64,000 nucleotides of DNA from Siphlonurus alternatus (Eukaryota > Arthropoda > Insecta > Ephemeroptera > Siphlonuridae), in contig OX463779.1 of assembly GCA_949825025.1 (NCBI GenBank), positions 47,799,784-47,863,783 of the forward strand, in the 5' to 3' direction. Positions 12,837-25,205 of the stretch are shown here, piece by piece (position 1 is the stretch's first letter; each line of letters starts with the position of its first letter). The notes under the pieces are model-generated. The model made no database searches and was not told the origin of the DNA. It saw only the letters and a list, made by a program, of their open reading frames with translations. The translations under genes were made by a program, and so were the position numbers.

Positions 12837-13826
12837 AAATAGGAGTCTTTAAAATTTTTACATTAACAGCTTTAATAATTACTGAAAAAATCAAACATTT
12901 TTACAAATGGTAGAACATTATTTATTTAAAAGGCACGTCAGATATTTTTGATGCTGTACAAATTGCCTAACCTTAAGACGCAATGTTAAAGTTAAAATGA
13001 AGCATTCCTACATGCAGATTCAATAGTTTGACGCTAAAAAATGATGAATCTCTCGGGTGAAATTGTTGCATTAACGTCAGTATAACATCTCCTTGCAAAC
13101 TATCCGAGATTAGAGCTCACGTACAAAGAACACCATCATTACCAACAATCCAAGGAGCTATCGGAAGTTAGCAGTCTGAAATTGGCGTTATTATCTCCAT
13201 TCTGACGTGAGCCAACTTCAGACCCTTGTTTAGAGTAATTGCTTTCCGCTATAAAAAAAAAAAAGTGAGGTAAGTTATTAAGGTCTAAATTTAAATCAGT
13301 GACATGCTAAGTCTGCATGGAATTTTGATATGGCCATAATTTAAATATTAAAATGATTTATGTTTAAATTATAATAAAAATTCTCTTCTCTATAGTTTGA
13401 AATTCAGAATATTATTATATAAATATTTAATATAATTTGTTATGGAAATTATTATTAGATTACATATTAGTATACAAACTTGTAAGACTGCTGTATTACA
13501 TTTAGTTCTTATACATTACAGGTAAAAACTTTATTAATTAAAGGTGTAAGATATAATTTATGTTCTTTTACCCCCGTTCTCTTTTTTCAGTAAAAGTTGT
13601 CAAACATTTTAATACTTACTTGGGTTATTCGTTAGTAATTAAATTGATTACTCTTTAAGAAACTTTTAATTAATAAAATGAAGTATAAATATTAAAATAT
13701 TATTCATCTACTATAATACAACAACAAAACTTTATACTGAAAGAATGACATAACAATTTACTTGCAATAATTACATCATGAAAATGTTGGAAAACGTGCT
13801 TGATATAATAAAGAAAACGGAGTATT

Positions 13827-13956
13827 ATACACAGTCCTCGCCTTGGAAAGTTTACCTTTTGCAGCCTTGTTATTCACCATGCTCCGTAAGGATAACATAG
13901 GGCACGGTGATTAATAAGGCTTCAATTAAGAAAATTTCCAAGGTGACGAGTATATA
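13827..13956. mobile_element. F1 foldback element
   Basis: Ends TACACAGTCCTCGCCTTGG and CCAAGGTGACGAGTATA; inner arms GCAGCCTTGTTATTCACC and GGTGATTAATAAGGC. Typical F1 copy. Confidence 0.87.
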
Positions 13957-14704
13957 ATACTAAATTTATGAAGTTTTTTATTTTCAAATTCACGTGAGAA
14001 AGATAGTTCAATATTTAATTTTTGTCTATTGATAATAATTTCCATTAATTCGTTCTAAAGCACATGAGTTTATTGGTAAATATAACATCAGGATACAGTT
14101 TCAAAGGATTTCATTCCTTGCAGGGGTTATATAGTAGAGACCATCACTTAACACTCGGGTGCATGGCGAGCTAGCCGCAATGTGCCGTGACTAAAGACGA
14201 ACCGGCAAAAACACGCAAGTAATGTCCCAGAAAATGTGTTTGTTACCACCCATGCAGGTGCCGCAAGAAAATTTTATTTTTAATCTTACGCATTCACATT
14301 TTTTTCATCTTCTTTTTTTTTTTTAAAACGATCGTCATCAATTCCAAAGTCGGGTTGGTTTGATATTTTTATGTGAGTGCTCTGGGCCGAAGCCAAGCCA
14401 GTCTGATGCCGATTGCTAGATGTTACTTGTGTGGACACGCCCATTCCGTGTCGCCACAAGTGCAGTTTGTTCTTATCTAGAACCGCAGGAAATGTACATT
14501 CAATTAATTAAATGCATTTTATCAGTACTTCTCATGTCCTGATTGTAAATATCTTTGGAAGATGACATTTATTTCACATGAAAATATACAATCAAATTTA
14601 TGTTTTAATTACACTTCATAATAAATATCATATACCTTGCTGGGTTGGTAGTACTTTATGATATTTAAAAGCTTGAAAATTTTATAATAAGTATTGACTT
14701 CAAA

Positions 14705-14990
14705 AAATTTTATTGAAAAAATGAACGGAGGGTGCAAATTATGCCACTCTGAATTTTTTTCAGAGCTCGGGAAGTATTGTTAAAAAGTTTTGACGAGGTC
14801 GAGTTTGAACTCATGCCCTTTTAGGTCCTAAATTTTTATTAAAAGAGGAGTCTAGAGGCGTCACTCTCTCTGTACTTTCAATAATTTTTTTAAAAAAATT
14901 ATAGTTCCTGGACTCTAAAAAATCAAAGTAACATAACTTTGTTTTCTCTATCCATTTCTGCAAAAAAAAAAATTGAGGTTGATACTCCGA
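14705..14990. mobile_element. F2 foldback element, subtype b
   Basis: Left part AAATGAACGGAGGGTGCAAA with AGCTCGGGAAGTATTG; right part CTATCCATTTCTGC and GAGGTTGATACTCC. The middle has GAGTTTGAACTCATGCCC. It lies about 1 kb upstream of the second visible exon. Confidence 0.75.
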
Positions 14991-16022
14991 TCTGCTATAG
15001 AACCAGATAAACATATCTCAGAAGTTATTACAATTGAAATAATCTGAATTCAATTTCACACAACACATCACAAATGATGTAACATGGGAACCTTTATGAC
15101 ATAAATACAGCAAAAATCCTTGACATGCAAGACGTTTCATCATATCATATACCAAGGCAACAAGACGTTTTGATAGCGATGTGTCTGCTACAATATATAT
15201 TAAATTTGTAAAACTGAAGGTACGTAATTAATAAAAGACACGGAGAGAGGAATGTCGCTTCTACCACAACAAAGGGACGTTGTTTGCAGCGTTATTAGAA
15301 TAGGTGGCATGCTTGAGGTCGCTCCGTGAGAGAGGTAGTCGCCGCAACACACAGTCGCCGCCATGGCTAAAAACCACTCGAGGCGCCTGCACGTACTGAA
15401 AGCGATATACCAAGCATTCTTGGTTTTGTACACATGTGTCAAAAATTGTACTTTCTTAAAGGACAGGAAAAATTATATAGAACCTTTTTTTTTAGTGGTT
15501 ATATTTTTTCCCTGGTTTTTTTCGTTTTTGAGAAACTAGAAACTAAAAGATAATGAATTTAATGTAATTTTTTCAAATTTTTATGCTTCACATGCACTTG
15601 CAGCCAAATGCCTTATAATCCTCTAAAGGCGCATAGAGGCTTTAAGTGTTACCTGACGAGAAAATTTTCTCCATGAAGCAACCATGTTAAATTTAACTTT
15701 GAAATTTTTCTCAGTTACTATTAAAGCTATTAATTTGAAACCATCTCGTACCCCCCATTTAGAGATCTTCTGATAATGAACCAAGAACTTATTTTCCTAT
15801 AAAAAAATCTGTAATACATGTAAAAAAAGCAATTTTCAAGTTTTTTTTTACATTATATATGTTTGGATAGGATGGTGGGAACACAGCAAAATCAGTTGAC
15901 TTGAAGCCACTATTGGTTTTCACTTTAGTAGTTAAAATGTTTCAAGAAAATATCAAAATCTTGTGATGATGGTGAATTGTTCATCAACAGCTGATCTCAC
16001 CTTGTTTTTTTCTCTGTTGCAG

Positions 16023-16137
16023 CTTACGGGAACCTGGGCAACGTTCTCAGCTCGCAAGGTCGACTGGCCGAGGCGGAATGGGCCTACCGCATGGCGCTGC
16101 ACCACCGCGCCAACATGGCGGACGTCCACTATAACCT
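16023..16137 (+). CDS. Tmtc2: TMTC2-like exon: TPR 1 and start of TPR 2
   Basis: The acceptor AG is at 16021-16022 after a long pyrimidine tract; the donor GTGAGT is at 16138. The first two bases complete codon 316 (T|CT, Ser), and the exon ends with two bases of a Leu codon. It encodes YGNLGNVLSSQGRLAEAEWA, then YRMALHHRANMADVHYN (visible residues 317-353). This is a canonical TPR helix pair (G-N-L-G ... A-E-A-E ... Y-R-x-A-L) and the start of the next. TPRs in TMTC proteins lie in the ER lumen after the last membrane span and are thought to help recognise partners. Third codon positions are strongly G/C, unlike the intron around it. Confidence 0.93.
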
Positions 16138-17379
16138 GTGAGTGTCATCCTCAAATATCTTGTCATTTCCTTAAAGTGCTTTTGCATAGTTCAAAATTGT
16201 TACGGAGTTCGTAGAAATGCCGCAAACCTTTCAAAACTCTAGTTCATCTGCGTCGGAAATTCATGCGAATCATGCCGTAAAAAAAAAATTAAGTTTTATT
16301 TTTCTACGGAATGCCGTAGAGCACCGCAGGAAATCGCGAGTTTCTACGCCATAATCAACAACATTTGCTACGGCAATCCGTAGTAATTTTGGACTACATG
16401 AAAGCACCTTCAGGTATTATACTGAAAAGGTTCATATTTAACTTAATTTGTTTTCGTCGGAAACGCTCGGGCATTGAAGTTTTTCGTTACAAACAACATA
16501 TTAATTCTGAAAACGTTACAAACATGACGAAAACCAAGTTAAATGTGAATCAAAATACAGTTGTACAGTACCCACCAATAAATGGTCACAGCATTATTGC
16601 ATGTATATTATCTGAAACAACGCTGGAGCCATCTCTTGGTAAAAGACATTTTCTGGGGAATAAACTGTACAATAAAAGAGATTCTGTAGTTTGATACTAA
16701 TAGGTGATTAAATAAACTGTTAAGCACTATTATGAAAATGAATTTATCAAAAAAATAATAACGTTGATAAGATTCGAAAAATTAATGTCAAATTGAATCA
16801 AGATAATGTATATTATTTAAATATTTACGATGTCAAGTTGTAAGAGATTTTAAATTTTTAAAATGGCATTTCTTTTATTGTTTTTGCCACATGATCTGTG
16901 CTTTCATTTATTTTCCCGTCAATTAAATCCCTAATATGAAGCTCAAAGATCTTCTTAAATTAAATTAAATTAATCAATTAAATTAAATTTTAATTGTCAC
17001 TTAAAATAAATTTAATTTCCAGTTTTATATAAACATTTAGTTAAAGTAAATAGTATAAAAACATAAATTTAAGAAGTAAATGTTTGCTATTTTGAAAACT
17101 CCTAGAAATTATGCAATCTTTGGAGCATAAAATAATACGTCTCATAAAGATGATTTACATTTGCATAACATTATTAAAATAACCATAATTAAGACATCCA
17201 CTCATGCAATTAAGTACCTATAGGACATATTTACTGGCTTCCCATTCCATATCTGCACATAAGTTCCATGTTCCTTAAATCAAAATTTTATATCATAAAG
17301 AAGCTATGTCTAAGGTTAAAAAAATTACTTGCAATAAAGTATATATAAAAAACATGAAAGACAACAAGGTTTCGGTCAT

Positions 17380-17660
17380 GGAGATTTGTTCAAGCGAGAT
17401 TCTGGACGCGTTCAAGTGCGAAAATGTTGGTGGAGGAGGCTGCTGCTTGGCAACATCATGGTGCTAGATAGTGGTGTCATGCTCCATTGCTTTCTTATGT
17501 CGGGGCGATTTCCTAGCCTGCTGTATAAACATTGTCCCCCTCTAAGGAACGATTGCGGAAGTGGCCACCCCTGTGAAGCTTTGTTGACGCCAGGAGCCAA
17601 CTGGTTCTCAATGTCACCTACAAACTTCAATAAAATGGACACAACAGATATACGTCATTT
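17380..17660. other. GC-richer intronic patch, function unknown
   Basis: This patch is well above the local GC level and is open on both strands for 75-95 codons. Neither translation resembles a family I know, and no splice sites stand out. It may be an old element fragment or a regulatory patch. Confidence 0.35.
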
Positions 17661-18087
17661 TTTATGACCATCCGCTTTTTAAAATCGTTGCAAAGATTTT
17701 GATACAAAAAAAAAAAAATTATGAATATTAACCCTAGCGTTACCAAGCGATTATTTTGTCACATGGTTTACCAAGGGGGGTCTAAATGACCCACTATTTA
17801 AATCACATGTTAAAGAAAAAGTTAAAGTTTTTTGTCCCTTTTATTTCTATTTTTTTTTTTTTGCGGAAATTTGCTGAATGGGTAACTAAGGATTACAATT
17901 TTTTTCAGAATTTTTAGAGCAATATTTCACATTTTTTTTTCTCACTTTAAAATATATACTGGTCGTCTTGACACCCCTTACTCCTGGGTAATGATAGGGT
18001 TAATAAAAATAAATAATATAAATATTATTTGAAATTCACTTATAAGTTTTACTGAAAATCTGTGAATGAACTAAAACATATTGTTGC

Positions 18088-18323
18088 TTTAAGGCGGATT
18101 CACATGTCGATTTCCAGCCTGCGACGCGAATTGAATAATGCGCACATGCTGTAACACATCCATTGGTGGCCATATTTGGCGATTAAAAAAAAAGCATCGT
18201 AATTTAACGCGATATTCGCCACCGCAATGGCGAATTCGCTTCCGTATAGGATTTCACATCAGCTTGTGTGACAAAATCGCGTCGCATCGCCATTGTCGCC
18301 ATTGCATCTGAATCCTCCTTTAA
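18088..18323. mobile_element. F5 foldback element
   Basis: Ends TTTAAGGCGGATTCACATG and ATCTGAATCCTCCTTTAA. Internal GCGACGCGA pairs with TCGCGTCGC. It also occurs as a compound array at 47138-47585. Confidence 0.8.
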
Positions 18324-18325
18324 AA

Positions 18326-18436
18326 CCACACTCGTCGTTTTGGAAAGTTTCCCACTTGCAGCCTTTTCACCTGCTGTGTTATTCTTACATGGTTATTAAC
18401 AAAGCCGCAAAGGGTAAATTTCCAAGGTGATATTAT
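18326..18436. mobile_element. F1 foldback element
   Basis: CACTCGTCGTTTTGGAAAG at the left, AAATTTCCAAGGTGATAT at the right, with GCAGCCTTTTCACC inside. It directly abuts the F5 copy. Confidence 0.78.
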
Positions 18437-18465
18437 AACTGTACTTGGATAAAAAATTGTTTGCA

Positions 18466-18799
18466 TAATGGACAACATACATGAAAATTTTTTATTGCAG
18501 AAATGAATAGAGGGTACCAAATTATGCTACTCTGAATTTTTTCAGATTTTTTTGAGACCCGGAACTATTTTTAAATAATTATTGAAAGTCCTGTGATTTC
18601 AGTTGGCACCCCTGATGCCTTAATAAAAAGGATAGAGACTAGACGCCTATTGACGCCTCCAGGGGGCGTGGCCGCACATCAAATAATTATTTAAAAATAG
18701 TTCTGGGTCTCAAAAATATCTGAAAAATTTCAGAGTAGCATAATTTGGTACCCTCTATTCATTTCTGCAACAAATTTTTTCCATGTATGTTGTCCATTG
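18466..18799. mobile_element. F2 foldback element, subtype a
   Basis: Ends AATGGACAACATACATG and CATGTATGTTGTCCATT. Inner pairs GAAATGAATAGAGGGTACC and GGTACCCTCTATTCATTTC, then GAGACCCGGAACTATTT and AAATAGTTCTGGGTCTC. The core has CCAGGGGGCGTGGCC. Confidence 0.92.
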
Positions 18800-20399
18800 T
18801 AAAAATTCTCCCATACGTTTATCATTCATAGAAAGTACACAAACCAAGTCTTGATCTGTTGTAGCTACAATCACATGACTTGAGCTCAAAGAGTCGCATA
18901 CATGCAAATCACGCAGGTGACTAGCCAACTGGAATCAGATTTTTTAAAAAACGTTTAGTGACACAAAGACAAAAAGAGACGTCTTTCTTGTCCTACATTT
19001 CATAGTTCCGTTTGTGAACGGGAAGTTCATGTACGATTGATGGCGGCCTTGATTGTGCCCCCCCCCCCCCTCTCTCAGCTGATGGAGGTAGTGGGTTCCA
19101 GCGCAATACATTACCGTGACATACTCTTCTATCCCGGCCAAGTCTCATAGCAGCCAAGAGGGAGAAAAAAAAGATCCTTTGCAAGTATAGACAGAAAGAT
19201 TTTCCCTCTTTGATGATTGAAGTAAAAATCTATCTTCAAACATGCAAAGTTTATATAAAAAAATACTCTTAAAATGTTCTATTTTTGAAGTATATAATAT
19301 TTTATAAAAAAATTTAATATATATAATAGTAACGTATAAAATAAAGGAGACATATCTTGTAGTTATGGAGTACTTGAACAATGTTTTTATGAATTTCTAG
19401 TTTTGAACTTTTCTTTATAGTTAAGTCTCTCGGAGTATACTATAATATGTTGTTCACTTTTTGTCTTGAAAATGCTTCAAAATAGAAAGCATAACATAAG
19501 GATAAAGAATGTATTGACAAATGTGCTGGCTTGGTAAGCTATTTTCGAAGATATTTTTCAGGGTGTTGGCGAGATTTGAAAATTATATCGCAACGTGTTG
19601 TTTAAAATAGTAAACAAAAAAAAATATATTCGAAATTTTGAGACCATTTTCAATTGCCATTGGCAAGTATCAACCACCCGATATGGTCGCCATATTGTAA
19701 CTGAATGATGTTCATTTGCTTATTTTGACTTGTGCTACAACAACTGCGCATCGGCGCGCAACCCTTCTGCGCAAGTTTTCTCGCTCCAAAGTCGAAACAC
19801 TACTACTCTCTTTAATTAAACTGAACTGTGGCTAATAATAAAATTTTCATGACAGTAAACGTAAATAAAAGTTGGTACCAAAACGTAATTTTAAACATGC
19901 ATCCTGAGGCATAACTTATTTAGGGAGTTAACAATTTTCGATCGAAAAATTGCTCCGTATAGGATCTAACGTGCGCCCAATCGTTTTTTTGGTATTAAAT
20001 GGTAGGTCAAAGGGTTGGTGACGTCAAGATGGATACTCACTATTATAAATTTTTATTAATAAAAAAAAAATGAATATCCACGTAATAAATGATTTCGTTC
20101 GTTAAAACGACACCAAAAATATGAGTGTATGATTGGATTTCAACAAATTGTTTAGAAATATGTCATTGTGACATAATAATAATTTAATCTTGTACTAGTT
20201 GCATGAGATTTCTATCTTTCATTGTATAACAAAACAGGATATTAAATTAACTTAGCTATGCATTAATTGCTTAGTCATGCGTTATATACTTTAACATGTA
20301 CAACATGAATGCAGTTCTAACATAGACATAGTTTTGTTAAATATATATTATACAACAGTATACTATTCCGTATTGAATCTGACAAACTTAAGAACAAAG

Positions 20400-20660
20400 A
20401 CACAGACGGAATGCCCAAGATCATGGAGGGGTGGAGGAAAGTTTCACTAACGACAAAGGCGGCAGCTCGTGCAATTTCCGCTCCCCACCACCACGAGGCG
20501 CTGCAACATTGCCTCCCACCTTTAAGATCGTTCGTCGCTAGAAAGTTTGCCGCTTGCTCGTATACACGCTTCGTCGAGCGAACACAAACGTTTCTTGCAA
20601 CTCTCAAACATTCAAAACTTTCCCGCCTCCTCCTCCTCCTTCTCACAACTTTGAAATCCA
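20400..20660. other. GC-richer intronic patch, function unknown
   Basis: Moderate-GC segment with overlapping open frames on both strands (89 codons on plus, 114 on minus). The translations are low in recognisable motifs. A CTCCTCCTCCTCC run near 20626-20641 is a simple repeat. A regulatory patch or old insertion is as likely as a gene. Confidence 0.3.
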
Positions 20661-21962
20661 ATGGGGAATCACATCAATGACTTAAAATTTATATTATCTT
20701 ACTTTCTAATGTAGCTCTTTTGTAAAACACGATTTACAATTATCATTTATCATCATGCTACCGTGAAATGAACTTAAATAGTATACCATTTTGTTTATAA
20801 GTCGTAGAATCGGGGGGTAAAAAATGACGTATTAAATATATAACAAAGCCTTTATATAGCAAAGTGACTTTTTTTTAAGTACAACAATGAAATTTAATTC
20901 TATAGACAGTCTTTTTTGTAATTCGTTAATTTAATTGCAAGATTGCAAGTTCAACAATCTTTTATCATTTCTTTGTACCGAGCTAGTACAAAAGTCTGTT
21001 TTATAAAGGACAAGTTAATTCAATGAAAATAAAGTAATTTGTTGTGTAAAGCTATTCAACTACTATGTACAGTTAATATGGCAAAAGTTTTCCAACATTA
21101 ACTTTTCAACAATGCTTGTAGCTATTACGTTATATATAATAATGGGTCACTCGAGTCAACGATAGTCGCTCCAAGAAGTAGCTGTTTATAGTGGAGAGAC
21201 TTGAGATAAGACTTGAAGAGGTGGGGGGATGTTATCGCCGGGGGGAGGGGGGGAAATGACACCGGAGCCAACGTAATGCAATAAGACGTAGCCATGAGAT
21301 TAGATGCGTAACTTGATGAAATTTAGTCGCGCGGGAAGAAACACGATCTTCGAATTTGCTAAAATGAAATAAATGAGCTTCTTTACATTTGAAATTTTAT
21401 ACTTTTTCCACCTTTTCCGCATCAGAATTTCAATCAACAAAAAATATATATAATTTAAAGTTAAAATTTATTATAAAATAAAATAAAAAATATCAATAAA
21501 ATCATTATTTTTCATATTTTTTGAAAGTAAATAAAACCAAATAAGTGTGAAAGCAAAGTGATTATTAATTTTTTAATTAACTTCCTTCTCTCGTGGTGAT
21601 TATTATTAAATAATACAAATTTTTGTCATGAAATGTTTACATTAAAAAAGCAAAACAGAATCAGTACCATTTATCAGTTTTTTTTTTAATATTTTCATTT
21701 ATAAAAATAGCAATATAGTCCTACCAAGGCCGGAAGCCCTATGAGTATATAGGTGCTGGTTTACAATAATATTACATTTTAATTGAGCTCAGCAGAAAAA
21801 AAAATAAACAAAAATATATCTATACTATATTTTTTTACAGTAACGGTCTGTTGTTTCTTATGATCATAATACACTGTACAATCAATTTATTTCGTACCAT
21901 ATTAAAATTAAAACCTTAATTACTTTTCAAATTTTCTATTATCTAATAAAATAGATGGTGTG

Positions 21963-22325
21963 ACAATAGACAACCTGAATAAAAAAATATATTGCAGAAA
22001 TGAATAGAGGGCACAAAATTATGCAACTCTGATTTTTTTTTTTTTTTTTTTTAGATTTTTTGAGTTGCGGAAATATTTTTAAATAATTATTGAAAGGTCT
22101 GTAAGTTAAGTTGGTACTCCTGACTCCCGAAACCTTAAGAAAAATTATAGGGACTAAACGCCTATTAACGCTTCCAGGGGGCGTGGCCGTACGTTCAATA
22201 ATTATTTAAAAATAATTCTGGGTCTAAAAAAAAAAAAAACTGAAAAAATTCAGAGTATCAAAATTTGGTACCCTCTATTAATTTCATTTCTGCGATCAAA
22301 ATTTTTCATGCAAGTTGTCCATTAT
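21963..22325. mobile_element. F2 foldback element, subtype a
   Basis: Left end ACAATAGACAACCTGAAT with GAAATGAATAGAGGGCAC; right end GGTACCCTCTATTAATTTC and CAAGTTGTCCATTAT. Core CCAGGGGGCGTGGCC. An oligo-T expansion in the left arm makes it longer than its relatives. Confidence 0.88.
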
Positions 22326-22405
22326 AAATATTATAACAAATGGAGATTTGCCATATTTTTCAATATAAAGGATGGAAATGCCACTTTCAAAATGTTTCTC
22401 AATTT

Positions 22406-23089
22406 AATAGACTACTTGCAAAACTATATTAAAGCAAAAAGTAAACAAACTCACATACTAGTGTATTGTTGGTTGTTGATTATGTGTATATTTTTTCTAA
22501 TACATTGGACCTTATGGGAAATTTACGATTTTCACATACATATTTCATTACTTGACATACGTATGATTTTAAAAATAAATATATCACCAGAATCTGCAGT
22601 TTTTGGCCATTTATAATATTGAAAATTTTATTGGAAGATGGTTTCTTCATTTCAAAATCTTAAATTTCAAATTATACATAATGAGCCAATTGCATTGAGA
22701 AAGCATATGACTTTAAGCAAGCTTAAGTTTGTCGATTTATTTTTTTAATTGTTGCAATAATCAACAAACTCTGGAGCTTGCTTAAAGCTATACTAACTCA
22801 TGCAATTGGCTGATTATGTATAATTTAAAATTTAAGATTTTGAAATGAAGAAAACTTCTCCAGGTGCACATTTCAATATTATAAATGGCCAAAAACTGCA
22901 GATTCCGGTGATATATTTATTTTTAAAATCCTAAGTATGTCATGTAATGAAATATGTGAAAATCATAAATTTCCCATAAGGTCCAATGTATTAGAAAAAA
23001 TATACACATAATCAACAACCAACAATACACTAGTATGTGAGTTTGTTTACGTTTTGCTTTAATATATATAGTTTTGCAAGTGGTCTATT
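22406..23089. mobile_element. 684-bp foldback with arms of about 330 bp
   Basis: The left arm (22406-22736) and right arm (about 22755-23089) are near-identical reverse complements. Examples: ACTAGTGTATTGTTGGTTG pairs with CAACCAACAATACACTAGT, and CCTTATGGGAAATTTACG pairs with AAATTTCCCATAAGG. The loop is about 20 bases of A/T. No ORF spans an arm beyond a chance 102-codon frame. Confidence 0.92.
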
Positions 23090-23189
23090 GATTCGACTTT
23101 TAATTGGCTTTAGGAATCTTCCCGCAGCCACTCTAATGTTTCTCCCTATCATTTGTTCAGCGTGGGATAAATTTCCCCATTAAGATTGA

Positions 23190-23300
23190 TGACGTCACGT
23201 TATTACTTGAAGTCACGTGACTGGATGGGCATCTCTGATGACATCACCGAGGTCACGTGACTGAATGGGCATCTTTGGTGACGTCATCTGAGGTCACGTG
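23190..23300. promoter_or_regulatory. Cluster of CACGTG and TGACGTCA sites at about 40-bp spacing
   Basis: CACGTG E-boxes lie at 23214-23219, 23254-23259 and 23295-23300, with spacings of 40 and 41. TGACGTCA lies at 23190-23197 and 23279-23286, with a near match TGACATCA at 23238-23245. The unit GGTCACGTGACTGAATGGGC is repeated in slightly varied form. It is possibly an enhancer or a degenerate tandem repeat; binding cannot be shown from sequence. Confidence 0.5.
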
Positions 23301-23658
23301 GCAAGTAATTCAGTCAGCAAGTAAGAACTTGACGCTCAGTCACTCGAAGTGCGGTGATAAATTCAATTGAAGAAGACACCTGATGAAATATTCAGCAACA
23401 TATCATAGACAGGCTCTCAAAAAATGACGTGGTAACCTGATCAGTCTGACACGGTTCTACAATAAAATCTCGTGTCTCTGATCTGAGACGACAAAACTTT
23501 TTCTTTTTTTGCGATAAAGGTACACACCTTTATGTTTGGAGCTCGCGGCTGTGTAATTAATGGGATATTGAGTTAAGAGAGGGAACGGATTGTGGCCACG
23601 GTTAACCTTATATTCTTTAGTGCGGCTTCATTAATTTTTGAATATTATGTACAGAATT

Positions 23659-24169
23659 TAATCACTGCCCACTCCAGGGGCGGATCCAGCTCGCGGCTTT
23701 GGGGGGGGGAGGGGGCGCTGCCCTATCCCGCAATGTTAAAATTTGGAGTGTGGGAGTGATGGGTGGGGGGTGGTAACACCTTCAATGTATTTTGGGACCT
23801 TTGGGGGGGGGATCGCCCCCTTCCTTGGATCCGCGCCTAACCCACTCCACCACTCCACCAAGGCCTGCGCACTGCGAAGCGCTCGAAGAAAAATAGTAGT
23901 CCACCCCATTTGTTATAGCATTGTAGAATTCAAATTAAATCCAATTGAAATAAATTTTTCTTCATATTTTTACACCCCAGGCATAATTTTTAAGCCCCTT
24001 AGAATTGTGTGAAGTTTCAAAATTTTAGAATCACTCCTTGCATGAAAATTTCGGGATCAAAGTTGCATAAAAATCAATGGAAAGTTGAAAATCTAGGACT
24101 ATAGTATTTCAAAAAACAATGGAGATTAATTTTACAATTCGCAGGCCTTGATGGAGTGGGCAGTGATTT
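23659..24169. mobile_element. F20 element with a nested insertion
   Basis: Left end AATCACTGCCCACTCC and right end GGCCTTGATGGAGTGGGCAG then TGATT are inverted matches. The left arm is interrupted by another element (23675-23839) and resumes as CCACCAAGGCCTGCGCAC at about 23856. The middle is non-coding. Confidence 0.72.
23675..23839. mobile_element. hAT-like short element nested in F20
   Basis: Inverted ends CAGGGGCGGATCCAG and TTGGATCCGCGCCTA with G-rich stretches inside. It is flanked by GCCCACTC (23667-23674) and ACCCACTC (23840-23847), an 8-base target duplication with one mismatch. An 8-bp duplication with CAGGG-type ends is typical of hAT superfamily derivatives; assignment is inference. 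Confidence 0.62.
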
Positions 24170-24821
24170 ATTTATCCATCTATTTCTATTATTATAAAAA
24201 AACTCATGTTTAAAATTATCGTTGATAATTTTTCGATTTATATGAGAGTATGTGTGCAATATGTCTAAATTTTAATTAATCATCAATATATCATTGAAAG
24301 GTGGTTGAGATGGCGAGATAGAGATGGGTTGCGGTGACCCCCTCTCCCCTTCCTCATTGCATACTGACCACGACGTCCCCCCCCCCTCCCTCATTACCTC
24401 CCACATGCAATCAACGCCCACCAACAGTGGCGAATGGCGGTGACAGGGCACTGATTTCGCTGAGCACGCTTCAACAAAAATACTCTGTAATTGTATTGAT
24501 CAAAATGATGTAAATTTAGCTCACCATATAATAAATTCCAATTAATAAAATTATCTCTGCTTGTTTTCATAAACTCGTAATGATGCTTATTTAATATAAT
24601 GCATAATGAAACATAAACACGTTATCAATATTTAATGATTCATATGAGAAAATAATTAATTTAAATTTGAAAGATTTACGGCCGCCATTACCCCTGCTGA
24701 TGCAAATGTAGGCTAATTGCTGTGCATTCGTTCGCCGTACGGTTAACCTTGCTGGGCGATTACCTAAGAATATTCTATTACAATTGTTAGTAGAAGAATC
24801 TAACCAATGCAAACTATGTCC

Positions 24822-25205
24822 AATCACGGCCCACTCTACCAAGGCCTGAACTTTGAATATCGATACGCCATTGTTACGCCTAGATTTTCAATAGGTCTGT
24901 TTGTAAATACACAATCAGAAAGAATCAATTATTTGTGATGAACCTTCTGTACATGAAACATTTAAGGTTCATTATCTACAAATAATCGAATCTTTCTAAT
25001 TGTGTATTTACGAACAGACCTAATATTTCATTGAGTATACATATGGCAAGATAAGGAGTTTATAAATTATGCCTGTGGTGTGAAAATATTAAGAAAAATC
25101 TAGTTCACTCGTATTTAGAGGTAGATTTTACAATGATCTAGCAATAGAACTACTCTTTCTTCACACACTTCGCAGTGTGCAGGCCTTGGTGGAGTGGGCG
25201 TTGGT
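24822..25205. mobile_element. F20 element, second copy, with a nested foldback
   Basis: Left GGCCCACTCTACCAAGGCC and right GGCCTTGGTGGAGTGGGC pair as inverted ends. The separate foldback 24892-25022 lies inside it. Confidence 0.7.
24892..25022. mobile_element. Small foldback nested in F20
   Basis: TAGGTCTGTTTGTAAATACA pairs with TGTATTTACGAACAGACCTA; inner arms GATGAACCTTCTG region and AAGGTTCATTATC also pair. About 131 bp. Confidence 0.88.

Noticed and set aside
16365..16694. 109-codon plus-strand ORF
   Set aside because: No recognisable motif, AT-rich, no splice or promoter context; length is compatible with chance.
20317..20680. Overlapping ORFs on both strands near 20.4 kb
   Set aside because: Neither has a recognisable family; most likely a GC-richer non-coding patch.
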